Shown: positions 1 through 9,690 of the stretch, in pieces | Numbering within the stretch: position 1 is the first letter of the stretch | Layout of the letters: the number at the start of each line of letters is the position of its first letter | From: Schistocerca nitens | Taxonomy: Eukaryota; Arthropoda; Insecta; Orthoptera; Acrididae | Reading direction: 5' to 3' | Assembly (NCBI RefSeq): GCF_023898315.1 | Contig: NC_064616.1 | Span: forward strand, 644,610,974 to 644,674,973 | Length of the DNA stretch: 64,000 bases | Made by a program: the position numbers and the translations under genes | The notes under the pieces: generated by a model | What the model saw: only the letters and a program-made list of their open reading frames with translations | Told to the model about the DNA's origin: nothing | Database searches by the model: none

Positions 1-782
1 ACAATTTAGTTTAAAAAAAGGCTGTTAAGGGATTATGATTGACTGCTTTCGAGTATAAAAACACATATGTAACACTACTGTCATTCTGCAATTTCTCTAT
101 TGTTATAATAACAACACACAAAAGTTGTCTGTGATGGAAGTACACCTTCCAGACAATCATGACCAAGGAAAGGCTATAAAGTATGTTCTTTCTACCTATA
201 CTTTTACTTACTTGAATGTAAACTATGTGGAAATCTATGTTAAGCATCTGATTCTATTGCTCTGCTGGAGTACTGGCTATTCTTCATTATTAACTTGCAT
301 TTCAAAATCAGGAGTGGGAGGGGTTAAGTGCTGTAGCTTTAACGGAAATTTGGTTATGTTGAGAGGCAGTACGATACATTATAATACTTTACTAAAAAGG
401 GGGGACTGACATCTGTACATGACAGAAATTGTTGGATGCTCCACTTAAAATAAAAAAAAGGCTGAAAGCATATTTTAGACGATCTTTGTTCGCAGTCTCC
501 AACACAGGCAACGTAGGTATTAAACATAAGGTTATATTAAAGCTGTGGGAAACATGTTTCTCAAGCTAGAACTTTGTTAAAGTGATACATCATGCATTGA
601 AATTCGATATCAAGACGGAAAATACCTACATTGCATTTTAAGGGTGACACATACAAAAAGCGCAACACACCTCTGTGGTCCACTTCATAGCACAATTGGA
701 GGTCTGAACATGAAAGAAGACATTAAGTGATATGGTATTATGTGTACTCACTACATGTATGTTTCAGCATTAGCAACTGAAA
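1..782. other. No recognised feature
   Basis: AT-rich sequence without a readable coding signature, tRNA-like head or terminal repeat. Short open frames here have no family motif and are most likely chance. Confidence 0.5.
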
Positions 783-1902
783 GTGAAAGTAAATAACCGT
801 GAAGATCGAACAAACGATTTGACAAAAAAAATCAGAAAGAAAATTTCAGAGCTGCAGGAAAGCGAACTGGAAGAGAAAATCATCACACGCAAGGATTACA
901 TGAACGTACTAGATGAGAAGTGGAGCATTTACCACCTTGCAAGAGAACGAAAAATGTCTAAACAGAGATACATAGGTAATATCTTGTCTGCAGACTGGAA
1001 TGAATATGTTAGCTAGGAGGAATTCAAAGATCATTTCCAAAGGCTGTATGGAGCGCAATGATCTGGTGCTACAAAAACAGCACAGGCGTTACGAGATTCT
1101 ACATATATCCATCACTCAAAGATAGTACTACTTTCTCAGAATCAGTAGCCCAAGAAGAAATAGAAGGCATTTTAAAAAAATCACCGCCAAAATACAGGAG
1201 CCCGTGAGTAGTGTGTCTCTCCCATGAATTTTGTAAAAGTTTCTGGCCAATCATAAAGAAAAGAGTGCACAGAAGTGGCGAGGAAGGAACAACGCTGTAG
1301 ACACTTCGTCTATACTCTGAGGAGGAAAAAAGGAACTCACATTAATACTACTCATTTCCATGAAAAATATGCCAGAAGAAATAACAGATAACGTTGTTAT
1401 ACACAGGCTCGAAAATCATACCTCGTGACAGTGTGGAAGATTAAAAATTACCCTTCGAGACATCCTGGAGCCGGAATAGATGTGTAGTGTACCCAACAAA
1501 AGTATCATAGATGGAATTTCCTCCTTAGAGACATGGTCTTCTTCTCACAGCAACAGCAGATACAAGCACTAGGGCTACTGAAGATCGATTTTTAGAGAAA
1601 GCCTTCGATAAAGTCAGTCAACAGTACCTAAGACGTGTGTTACATCGTTTTTGATTTCCACAAACAATAACAGATTTACTACTACCGAATTAATACCAAA
1701 TGGTTTCCAAAGTGCACATCCTACGAAAACATTAACAATCCAACGTTGTCAGATACGGTTGCCTTTTATAGATGATACTGTTCGTCATCTCTTTGGAACC
1801 ATTAATCCACACGGTTAACGCCTATATACAAGGACTACAGGTTGTTGTGCGACCGTTCACTGCCAATGCCTACACTCATGGGATACATAATACTTATGGA
1901 AC

Positions 1903-2094
1903 GCCGGCCGCAGTGGACGTGCGGTTCTAGGCGCTACAGTCTGGAACCGTGAGACCGCTGCGGTCGCAGGTTCGAATCCTGCCTCGGGCATGGATGTGTG
2001 TGATGTCCTTAGGTTAGTTAGGTTTAAGTAGTTCTAAGTTCTAGGGGACTGATGACCTCAGATGTTAAGTCCCATAGTGCTCAGGGCCATTTGA
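1903..2094 (+). mobile_element. SINE-A (tRNA Leu/Ser-like head)
   Basis: Representative copy of the window's dominant SINE. The head resembles a class II tRNA (box A about TGGCCGAGCGG, here degraded to TGGACGTGCGG; box B GGTTCGAATCC intact), which would act as an internal RNA polymerase III promoter. The body contains CCTTAGGTTAGTTAGG, CTAGGGGACTGATGACC and AAGTCCCATAGTGCTCAG, and the 3' end reads CCATTTGAA. SINEs encode no protein and are mobilised by a partner LINE. Flanking ACTTATGGAAC (1892-1902) and ACTTACGGAAC (2095-2105) form a TSD with one mismatch, so this is a discrete insertion into LINE-a. Confidence 0.95.
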
Positions 2095-2105
2095 ACTTAC
2101 GGAAC

Positions 2106-2190
2106 CCCAAGACACCCCGTGCCGTGGACCAGGCGCTCCCCACTCCGGAAAGCCGTGCGTTAGACTGCTCGGCTAACCGGGTGGGCTAAG
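2106..2190 (-). mobile_element. Fragment of a second tRNA-headed SINE
   Basis: The reverse complement begins TTAGCCCACCCGGTTAGCCG and continues with a box-A-like GCCGAGCAGTCTAACGCACG. This is a tRNA-like head of a different SINE family whose body is missing. It abuts the TSD of the SINE-A copy at 1903, so SINE-A seems to have landed at its edge. Assignment rests on the tRNA-like start and recall of similar locust repeats. Confidence 0.6.
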
Positions 2191-3076
2191 TCATACTTAC
2201 TGGTAGAAAATACGTAATACAAGAAATACAAAAGTTTATTCATTTAGAAAGATATGTTGTTTCGTGAAGCCAGGGATCAGCTGACGAAATCGCCCCTCAG
2301 AAGGCGGCTTAGGTTTAACAGATTCTGAGACAAAATGTTCAGCCCTTGTCGTGAATAATTTAATAAGTACACTGAAACTGCCTGCAAGTCAGTCAGATTG
2401 GCTGACGATTTCATGGGATACCGCGACAAAAAACGTAGGTTATAGACAGGTGCCATCCATTATATCTCGGAGCCTTACAACCAACCACGTATGTATTAGT
2501 GAAGATACATAATAAAAGGTATTATACTACCAACACAATAACGGGAAAAATTCAGAAGAAAACTCCATGAAAAATCTAAGCGAATCCAACACCAGAAAGG
2601 CTCAGTGGCCTATATCTTTATAAACGGTTTAATATCGACAGCATTGCGTCGACTTGAAATAAAATTGACAAGTCATCCATACTGCCAGCATTGTGCTATA
2701 TTCCGCACACCCATACACCAAACAGTATGTTGCCACAAAATAACTGGTCTGAGGAAACGTAAAAATAATATGAGAGTGGTTAATGCAACATGCACTGTGG
2801 CGAGTTGCGGCTTATCAAAGCTGGACCATCATTCGCCGATGTGGCTATATCTCCTAATTGATGTAACTCTGCCGGCTGTTTCCTGGTGGCTGCTATGTAT
2901 CGTATGTGGGGAAATTTTTGACGGTTGGTGCGTTGTGCTATAGAAATAGAGGAATCAATTTCTCTCTTTTTCTCTTTATCTGGTGTGTGCATGGGGTACT
3001 ATAGCTGTAATATCAGTGCGCCAGACTGCAACAAGGATAGAGGCCATTCACATCCTTACTGGCTCCAGCGCGTGAC

Positions 3077-3324
3077 CGAGCGAGGTGGCGCAGTGGTTAG
3101 CACACTGGACTCGCCTTCGGGAGGACGACGGTTCAATCCCGTCTCCGACCATCCTGATTTAGGTTTTCCGTGATTTTCCTAAATCGTTTCAGGCAAATTC
3201 CGGGATGGTTCCTTTGAAAGGGCACGGCCGATTTCCTTCCCAATCCTTCCCTAACCCGAGCTTGCGCTCCGTCTCTAATGACCTCGTTGTCGACGGGACG
3301 TTCAACACTAACCACTACCACCAC
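3077..3324 (+). mobile_element. SINE-B (different tRNA-like head)
   Basis: Starts in a tRNA-like segment (GAGCGAGGTGGCGCAGTGG, box-B-like GGTTCAATCCC), then the family body CCATCCTGATTTAGG, a GGGATGG block and GAAAGGGCACGGCCG. It ends with the subtype tail TCGTTGTCGACGGGACGTTC and a short CCA-rich tract. A perfect 12-bp duplication CCAGCGCGTGAC flanks it (3065-3076 and 3324-3335). One of five SINE-B copies in the window. Confidence 0.93.
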
Positions 3325-3377
3325 CAGCGCGTGACGAGCCTAGAGCCTCCAACGTAGGTGATCGTTGCGGCTGTATA

Positions 3378-4948
3378 CAGGGTGTTACAAAAAGGTACGG
3401 CCAAACTTTCAGGAAACATTCCTCACACACAAATAAAGAAAAGATTTTATGTGGACATGTGTCCGGAAACGCTTAATTTCCATGTTAGAGCTCATTTTAG
3501 TTTCGTCAGTACGTACTGTACTTCCTCGACTCACCGCCAGTTGGCCCAATTGAAGGAAGGTAATGTTGACTTCGGTGCTTGTGTTGACATGCAATTCATT
3601 GCTCTACAGTACTAGCATCAAGCACATCAGTACGTAGCATCAACAGGTTAGTGTTTATCACGACCGTGGTTTTACAGTCAGTGCAATTTTTACAAATGCG
3701 GAGTTTGCAGCTGCCCATTTGATGTATGGATTAGCACGGGGCAATAGCCGTGGCGCGGTACGTTTGTATCGAGACAGATTTCCAGAACGAAGGTGTCCCG
3801 ACAGGAAAACGTTCGAAGCAATTGATCGGCGCACGGAACATTCCAGCCTATGACTCGCGACTGGGGAAGACCTAGGACGACGAGGACACCTGCAATGGAC
3901 GAGGCAATTCTTCGTGAAGTTGACGATAACCCTAATGTCAGCGTCAGAGAAGTTGCTGCTGTATAAGGTAACGTTGACCACGTCACTGTATGGAGAGTGC
4001 TACGGGAGAACCAGTTGTTTCCGTACCATGTACAGCGTGTGCAGGCACTATCAGCAGCTGAATGGCCTCCACGAGTACACTTCTGCGAATGGTTCATCCA
4101 ACAATGTGTCAATCCTCATTTCAGTGCAAATGTTCTCTCTACGGATGAGGCTTCATTCCAACGTGATCAAATTGTAAATTTTCACAATCAACATGTGTGG
4201 GCTGACGAGAATCCGCACGCAATTGTGCAATCACGTCATCAACACAGATTTTCTGTGAACGTTTAAGCAGGCATTGTTGGTGATGTCTTGATTGGGCCCC
4301 ATGTTCTTCCACCTACGCTCAATGGAGTACGTTATCATGATTTCATACGGGATACTCTACCTGTGCTGCTAGAACATGTGCCTTTACAAGTATGACACAA
4401 CATGTGGTTCATGCACGATGGAGCTCCTGCACATTTCAGTCGAAGTGTTCGTACGCTTCTCAACAACAGATTCGGTGACCGATGGATTGGTATTTGCGGA
4501 CCAATTCCATGGCCTCCACGCTCTCCTGACCTCAACCCTCTTGACTTTCATTTATGGGGGCATTTGAAAGCTCTTGTCTACGCAACCCCGGTACCAAATG
4601 TAGAGACTCTTCGTGCTCGTATTGTGGACGGCTGTGATACAATACGTCATTCTCCAGGGCTGCATCAGCGCATCAGGGATTCCATGCGACGGAGGGTGGA
4701 TGCATGTATCCTCGCTAACGGAGGACATTTTGAACATTTCCTGTAACAAAGTGTTTGAAGTCACGCTGGTACGTTCTGTTGCTGTGTGTTTCCATTCCAT
4801 GATTAATGTGATTTGAAGAGAAGTAATAAAATGAGCTCTGACATGGAAAGTAAGCGTTTTCGGACACATGTCCACATAACATATTTTCTTTCTTTGTGTG
4901 TGAGGAATGTTTCCTGAAAGTTTGGCCGTACCTTTTTTTAACACCCTG
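3378..4948 (+). mobile_element. Tc1/mariner-superfamily element, full length, long TIRs
   Basis: Terminal inverted repeats of roughly 110-120 bp: the left end CAGGGTGTTACAAAAAGG is matched by the right end ending AACACCCTG, and both arms continue through a TTTCCTGAAAGTTTGGCCG-type block and an ACATGTGTCC block. Flanking TA dinucleotides (3376-3377, 4949-4950) are the expected duplicated target. It carries one degenerate transposase (separate entry). Long TIRs plus a 1.57-kb length fit an originally autonomous element. Confidence 0.92.
3692..4746 (+). pseudogene. Transposase remnant, 41 residues between last two catalytic acids
   Basis: Would have bound the element's TIRs and cut and pasted it in the nucleus. 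The N-terminus reads NAEFAAAHLMYGLARGNSRG, then FPERRCPDRKTFEAI: the helix-turn-helix domain typical of this insect family (I believe Pfam DUF4817). A TGA follows at about 3852. The catalytic half is readable at 4402-4746: MHDGAPAHFS (second Asp), RWIG, then WPPRSPDLNPLDFHLWG (third Asp in PLD). I count 41 residues between these two Asp. The C-terminus NGGHFEHFL ends at the TAA at 4744-4746. Several frame changes and stops before the catalytic half make it non-functional. Confidence 0.88.
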
Positions 4949-5190
4949 TATATTTCTCCAACTGGACACTGTGCGACGCACGCGAGGTACCTGCAGTGTC
5001 TCATCAGACAGGTATAGAAATTTCAATGTGGACAGTTAAAACACAACTGCTTTCACTGCCCTTGTTACCTCATAGGAAGATGGACAAGCCAGACTTCTGA
5101 GAGCGAGACAATTCATCCAGTACTTATTGTGTACTCGAACTGATAGGCATATTTTTACAGCGACAAAGCCGTTATTTTTGGTGGAAGATA

Positions 5191-6700
5191 TTGAAGGTAA
5201 CTTACGAGAAGCTGAGGCATTCAGGTAAAATGTGTAATGGAATACTATTGATTAAAGCATCCTGTGCTGCACAGTATACAGTTCTTCAGCCATGTGAATG
5301 TCTGGGTGACAGAGCAGTGTCCATTGCCCCCACACAAAACTTCGAATGTGTTCCAAGGAATCATCTTCCACACAGAACGTACATTCCAAACAGACGAGAA
5401 GCTATAGCAAATCTTGCACGGTGTCGTGTACATTATGTCCAAGGCTTCCAAAGAGCCCTAGAGGGTAATAGATACAGCTGCCTTTCTCTTAGCATTTGAA
5501 GGAAATTTCTTTTCAAAAAAACTTAGTGCCATGGTGTACAGGTACGATGTGAAACCTTACGTCCCACCACCCACAAAGTGCTTCCACTGCTTTCGCTTTT
5601 GTCATTGTCATCCTGCTGCATGGCGGATCCAAAATGTGATAACTGCAGTTGACCACTCCGCGAAGGTAGTCCTTGTAAAAAACGACCTTTTTTGTGAATA
5701 GCTTATATCATCATTCTCCCCATTCACTTGTTTGCCCAATCCTCAAGAAAGGCAAGTAAATGTGCGAATATAAATCTACTGACCACCTCTCGTATGCTGG
5801 AGTATGGAAAAAATTAACGCCTACATTTTGTTGATATGATGACTATTTAGGCGAAAATCACAGCCATCACTCCCAGAACGTCATTTTTTTCGAAACCAGT
5901 TCTCGCACGACCCTCCTATCTTGTTGGCTCTCACAGCACGATTTTCAGGAACCAATTCCCACATCTGGCTGAGGTACATTTTCTACTCGAGCATTTACTG
6001 GTGACAGGTCCCTCCTCTCGGGACCCCTCCACCTGGAAATCCGCAGATCAGAAGCCTGCCGCTAGCCAGTGACTGAAGGAACTGTTACCTATGGATCCCA
6101 GGAGTGCCCATTCTTCATCCATCGACACACTCATTGCTGCTACCCCCTCGTAGGTATCTCGGCTACCAAAGGTTTTGGAGGAGGAGAATTGGGACGTGGC
6201 TACTCTGGTGATCCCGGTGGTGCTAGACCCCGTCACGCCGTCGGATTGTGAACCAATGCTCATTGACGTGGTTTCATCCCCATCAGTTACAGTGATTCTG
6301 TGGTGTCCTCCTGAACATCCATAACGTGATCATTCATGCGGACAGTAGTATATATTACTGTTACATGACAGAACTACAACATATTATTTCCTCCTCTTCT
6401 GCAATTTGCTTTGCCCTATGGGAAATTCCTGATGACCATTCCCCCAACATTCCGTGGTTATCGAGCATTCTGTCGGTACTCTGTTGACCCTGAGAGGCCA
6501 ATGGTGACACATATGTCAGTTGAGTGGATTCCCCTTCATACCACTTTGGGAGCAATAGTCGTGTGGACGCAAACGGTATCAGCGATCACAATTTGCAATG
6601 CTCACTTACCTCCAGGTAGACCACATACTTAGATTTAGTTAATCCAAGATGAACATCTGGTGGGATACTGCTCCCTCTAAAACTCCGCACTATCGTCGAA
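5191..6700 (+). mobile_element. LINE-b: I/Jockey-like LINE, ORF1 and endonuclease start
   Basis: The first part (5191-5700) is a gag-like ORF1: an upstream domain containing CECLGDRAVSIAP, then RYDVKPYVPPPTKCFHCFRF and CHPACMADPKCDNC at about 5545-5635, which is the CCHC zinc-knuckle region that binds the element's RNA. The 6390-6640 stretch reads FRGYRAFCRYSVDP, then VEWIPLHTTLG and ITICNAHLPPGRP: the N-terminal part of an apurinic-type endonuclease domain that nicks target DNA. The order ORF1 then endonuclease fits a two-ORF LINE. The rest of pol is absent, and stops and frameshifts interrupt what remains. Boundaries are approximate. Confidence 0.75.
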
Positions 6701-6872
6701 AGTAGCGCTGCATTCTACTCTTCCTTCCATTCCTCCTGAACAGAATCCGCCATTGTATGTCTCCTCTGCATCGGTCATACCGAACTGACCCATAGTTTTA
6801 CTCGTATTTTGCTTAACAAACCACCTTCACATAATGGTTGTGGTGCCTTGTGGACAGTTTCTCATATCCTGG

Positions 6873-7004
6873 CGGAGGTTCGAGTCCTCCCTCGAGCATG
6901 GATGTGTGTGTTTGTCCTTAGGATAATTTAGGTTAATTGGTGTGTAAGTTTAGGGGCTGATGACCTTAGCAGTTACGTCCCATAAGATTTCACACACATT
7001 TGAA
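6873..7004 (+). mobile_element. SINE-A relative, 5'-truncated, variant body
   Basis: Starts inside the tRNA head just before box B (GGTTCGAGTCC). The body has GTCCTTAGGATAATTTAGG and a tail with CATAAGATTTCACACACATT, unlike the main SINE-A body, so it is a separate subfamily. The perfect 10-bp repeat CATATCCTGG (6863-6872, 7005-7014) is its TSD, showing that truncation occurred at insertion. Confidence 0.88.
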
Positions 7005-7014
7005 CATATCCTGG

Positions 7015-8360
7015 TGGTAAGTGCCCCTCGTCCTGGCTCCCTATGCTAATTGTGGTCTTCTGAATTCTTTGCGTCTCATGTTGGCAGACACTCGCGGATA
7101 AGTGAACTGGTTATCCATTTTCCCCATGACAGTGGTTTTTATTCTCAGATATAACGTTTAAAACTACCTGCGGGGTGGGAGTGAAGTGGTTGTGGTTAGG
7201 GGTGTAACCTGCCACATGCTTAGCCTGGGAGACCTCGACCCTGCCTCCTTTACCTGTTGCCTCTGCCATCCCTCCTTTTATCTGCTTTAATTGCTTTTAG
7301 GTGATTTGCCTACTTTTCCACCGCACCCTGTTTCCCGATTTAGGAGTAGCTCTGTTAGTGGGTGCTATCCCCTTCTTCAGCACTTTGCCTTTGGTGAATC
7401 GGGAGTGTGACGGCCTTCCCCGTTCGCATGCAGTGCCCTGGGTACGCCCATGTGCGGTCTTAATTATTTCTCTCATCTTGTTTTATTATTGACTGTCCAG
7501 CTGACGTCAGTTACATTTTTAGCATTTTCCTTTTACTGTTTTGGATCTCTTGACTAGAAGGCATTCTTTACTCTGTAGCATCCTTTGTCGTTATCAGATT
7601 CGTGGGATTCGGGTGTGGGCAGGATTTCTCTGGGCAGGACTGAGCCTTGCAGTATTGCTTTCTGTGTCTCACTTTGCCACTCCTACGTACTTTCCTGTTG
7701 ACCTCACTCTTAAGTCCTTACCACCAGTCAATCAATCAGTCACCCAGACAGACAATCTTGAGTCGTGTTGACACTACCGTCGGCTGGAATACGCACCAAG
7801 CAACCATATATGGCATACGGCTCCGGCAGACATGCTGCGCCCTTTCTCATTTCTTCTGTAACTCTCCCGAGCTTCAGTACGTTAAACTTTGGAAACCTAA
7901 ACCTAGGACAGCGGGATCGCAAGTGTGTGACACGCACTTTAGAAGGGTGAGTGGGACGGGTCGAAATGAAAAATACTATGATAAACTTTTGCTAAATATT
8001 TATTGTTTTGATCAAACAAACGACCGCCACGTGCAACCCGTCACAAAAAGCATACGGTGTTTTTGTGGTTTGTTGGCAGAATTTTCAAACGCATTACTAT
8101 CGTATTGATTCGCTCAGTAGTAAAAGATCAGATACATTCAACGCTGGGACAGTGCAGCTGAGTCAGAAGCCTTTGTTCCATGTGAAAGTTATCTTTTGCG
8201 CTAGTCTAAAAATTTTATTTTTGCGTTCACCTTGTGTGTTGCTAAAGCTGATTTTCTTGCTGAAATGCAGATAGGATGTGCGCTTTTAGAGCTCACCGTA
8301 CTAATATGTTCTACATAAAAGCTTTCATTTAGTGTTCATGGTCAACGCCACATGGACTAC
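7015..8360. other. Mostly unassigned; possible LINE 3' untranslated region
   Basis: The part at 7150-7790 is pyrimidine-rich with CCCGATTTAGG and GTGCCCTGGGTACGCCCATG blocks, and it resembles LINE 3'-end sequence I recall from locusts, but no coding motif fixes it. 7800-8360 shows nothing recognisable. Open frames here (for example 7647-8108) carry no family signature. Confidence 0.3.
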
Positions 8361-8362
8361 TA

Positions 8363-8988
8363 TGAGGGTGTGCTTGAAAAGTAATGCCTCCGAATTTTTA
8401 TATGAAAAATCATTAAGCTTCTTAAATAAAACAAACGTTATTGACATTATATATCTTTATTCCTCATCTCTACATATTTATTTTTCGACGTAATCACTCA
8501 GGCGACGAACACATTTCTCCCAACGAGAGACTAGTTTGTTGAAACCGTCACAGTAGAAAGTTTGAGTTTGTTGGCGGAGCCACAACCTTACGTCTGCTTG
8601 CACCGCTTCATCACTATCACACTGGGGTTGTCGAAGGCGTTCTTTACGTTTTGGAAACAGGTGAAAATTGAATGGGGCCAAGTCGGAGAGTATGATCGAT
8701 GACAGCGTCGGTTGTTGCAGATATCTCAGCGCTCGTGTGTGGCTTGGCATTGTCATGACAGACTCTTTGGATTCGAAACTCGATTATAGCGCGCTGTTTC
8801 TGACGCGCAGACATAGTTAAACACGGCCATGTTAACACGCTTCATTTCGGAGCGCTCTAGCAGCACAGTGCTGCAAATATGTAGGTACAAGGAATAAAGA
8901 TGTAGAATGTTAATAACGTTTGTTTTATTTAATAAGCTTTGAATTTTCACACAAGAATTCGGAAGCATTACCTTTCAGCACGCCCTAG
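8363..8988 (-). mobile_element. mariner deletion derivative with about 100-bp TIRs
   Basis: Left end TGAGGGTGTGCTTGAAAAG and right end (reverse complement) AGGGCGTGCTGAAAGGTAAT share about 100 bp, including AAATAAAACAAACGTTATT and a CTTTATTCC block. TA flanks it at 8361-8362 and 8989-8990. At 626 bp it keeps both ends but has lost most of the transposase centre, so it could move only if another copy supplied transposase. Confidence 0.9.
8478..8838 (-). pseudogene. mariner transposase fragment, internal deletion
   Basis: The minus strand reads MSARQKQRAIIEF (N-terminal region), which is joined almost directly to QRVCHDNAKPHT (the second catalytic Asp region). The C-terminal part is SDLAPFNFHLFPKRKERL and ends RRLSDYVEK with a stop. 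The join shows that the first catalytic Asp and most of the core are deleted. In the last catalytic box the expected Asp is Asn (LAPFN). Dead on three counts: deletion, frameshift near 8690 and active-site substitution. Confidence 0.87.
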
Positions 8989-9026
<38 letters not shown>

Positions 9027-9066
9027 TCACCACCACTAGTAGTAATAGTAGTAGTAGTAGTAATAT
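8988..9066. repeat. TAC microsatellite followed by its GTA mirror
   Basis: About a dozen TAC units (8989-9026) are followed, after a short ATCACCACCACTAG joint, by TAG/GTA units to about 9066. TAC and GTA are reverse complements, so the tract can fold into a hairpin. It abuts the right TA of the mariner derivative. Confidence 0.9.
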
Positions 9067-9470
9067 TAATATTACCACTATTGTCGTACCACTACTTGTG
9101 CTGTTAGTTTCAAATATCTGTACGACGATGTTTTTGACGTCCGTCGGAAAATGATCATCTGTAGACTACCTCATCTCCTCTGCACTGTGTGAGGTAGATA
9201 TCTTGATGCCTGTTTACTGGCAATGATTCCTGTAGAAAATAACTTCTTAAAACGGGTGAAGATAGCTTTTGCTTTTGGAGCGGGTACTAATAACCTCGGA
9301 GCTGATCACGCAAACTTCAACAATACAACCGACCAACCATCTATCTAACTAAACTTTTATTCTCGGAACGTTTATTCGTAGAGAAATAAAATGCAGTGCT
9401 GCAGTGGCACTCAAAACACACAAGATCCTAGAGTATCGCAGCTGCAGGTCGTTGTGGTTAGAAAGAGAAA

Positions 9471-9675
9471 AAAAAATGGTTCAAATGGCTCTGAGCACTA
9501 TGGGACTTTCAACTTCTGAGGTCATCAGTCCACTAGAACTTAGAACTACTTAAACCTAACTAACCTAAGGACATCACACACATCCATGCCCGAGGCAGAA
9601 TTCGAACCTGCGACCGTAGCGGTCGCGCGGTTCCAGACTATAGCGCCTAGAACCGCTCGGCCACACTGACCGGCA
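9471..9675 (-). mobile_element. SINE-A, full length
   Basis: The tRNA-like head is at the right (reverse complement: box B GGTTCGAATTC with one change, box A GGCCGAGCGG) and the tail AACCATTTTTT is at the left. A 15-bp TSD with one mismatch flanks it: GGTTAGAAAGAGAAA (9456-9470) and GGTTAGAAGGAGAAA (9676-9690). Confidence 0.95.
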
Positions 9676-9690
9676 GGTTAGAAGGAGAAA

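Larger units (their letters stand above)
783..2940 (+). mobile_element. LINE-a: decayed non-LTR retrotransposon (Tx1/L1-like group)
   Basis: Reading along the plus strand in shifting frames gives successive pieces of a LINE pol. A linker piece before the reverse transcriptase lies at 783-1050 (FKDHFQRLYGAQ). KKSPPKYRSP near 1172 corresponds to the usual KSPG-DG box. LEKAFDKVSQQYLRRVL lies near 1595-1645 (the D-EKAFD-V motif) and MILFVISLEPLIH near 1771-1810. A C-x2-C...H...C zinc-knuckle-like piece (PYCQHCAIF, then HQTVCC) lies near 2680-2730 and matches the C-terminal cysteine motif of such LINEs. Stops and frameshifts are frequent, so no protein is made. The body is interrupted at 1903-2190 by two SINE-derived pieces. 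The clade assignment rests on recalled motif style and is tentative; the LINE identity is firmer. Confidence 0.7.

Noticed and set aside
1910-1990. tRNA gene call in SINE heads (also 9600-9670, 21200-21280, 32260-32340 and others)
   Set aside because: The heads have boxes A and B but are always followed by the SINE body and tail and bounded by TSDs; acceptor stems do not pair properly.
4552-5026. Minus-strand open frames of 150 and 103 residues
   Set aside because: They read through the TIR and the antisense of the transposase at 3378-4948; apparent similarity to the other end comes from the inverted repeat.
7647-8108. 153-residue plus-strand open frame as a host gene
   Set aside because: No domain, no splice or start context, composition like the surrounding noncoding sequence.
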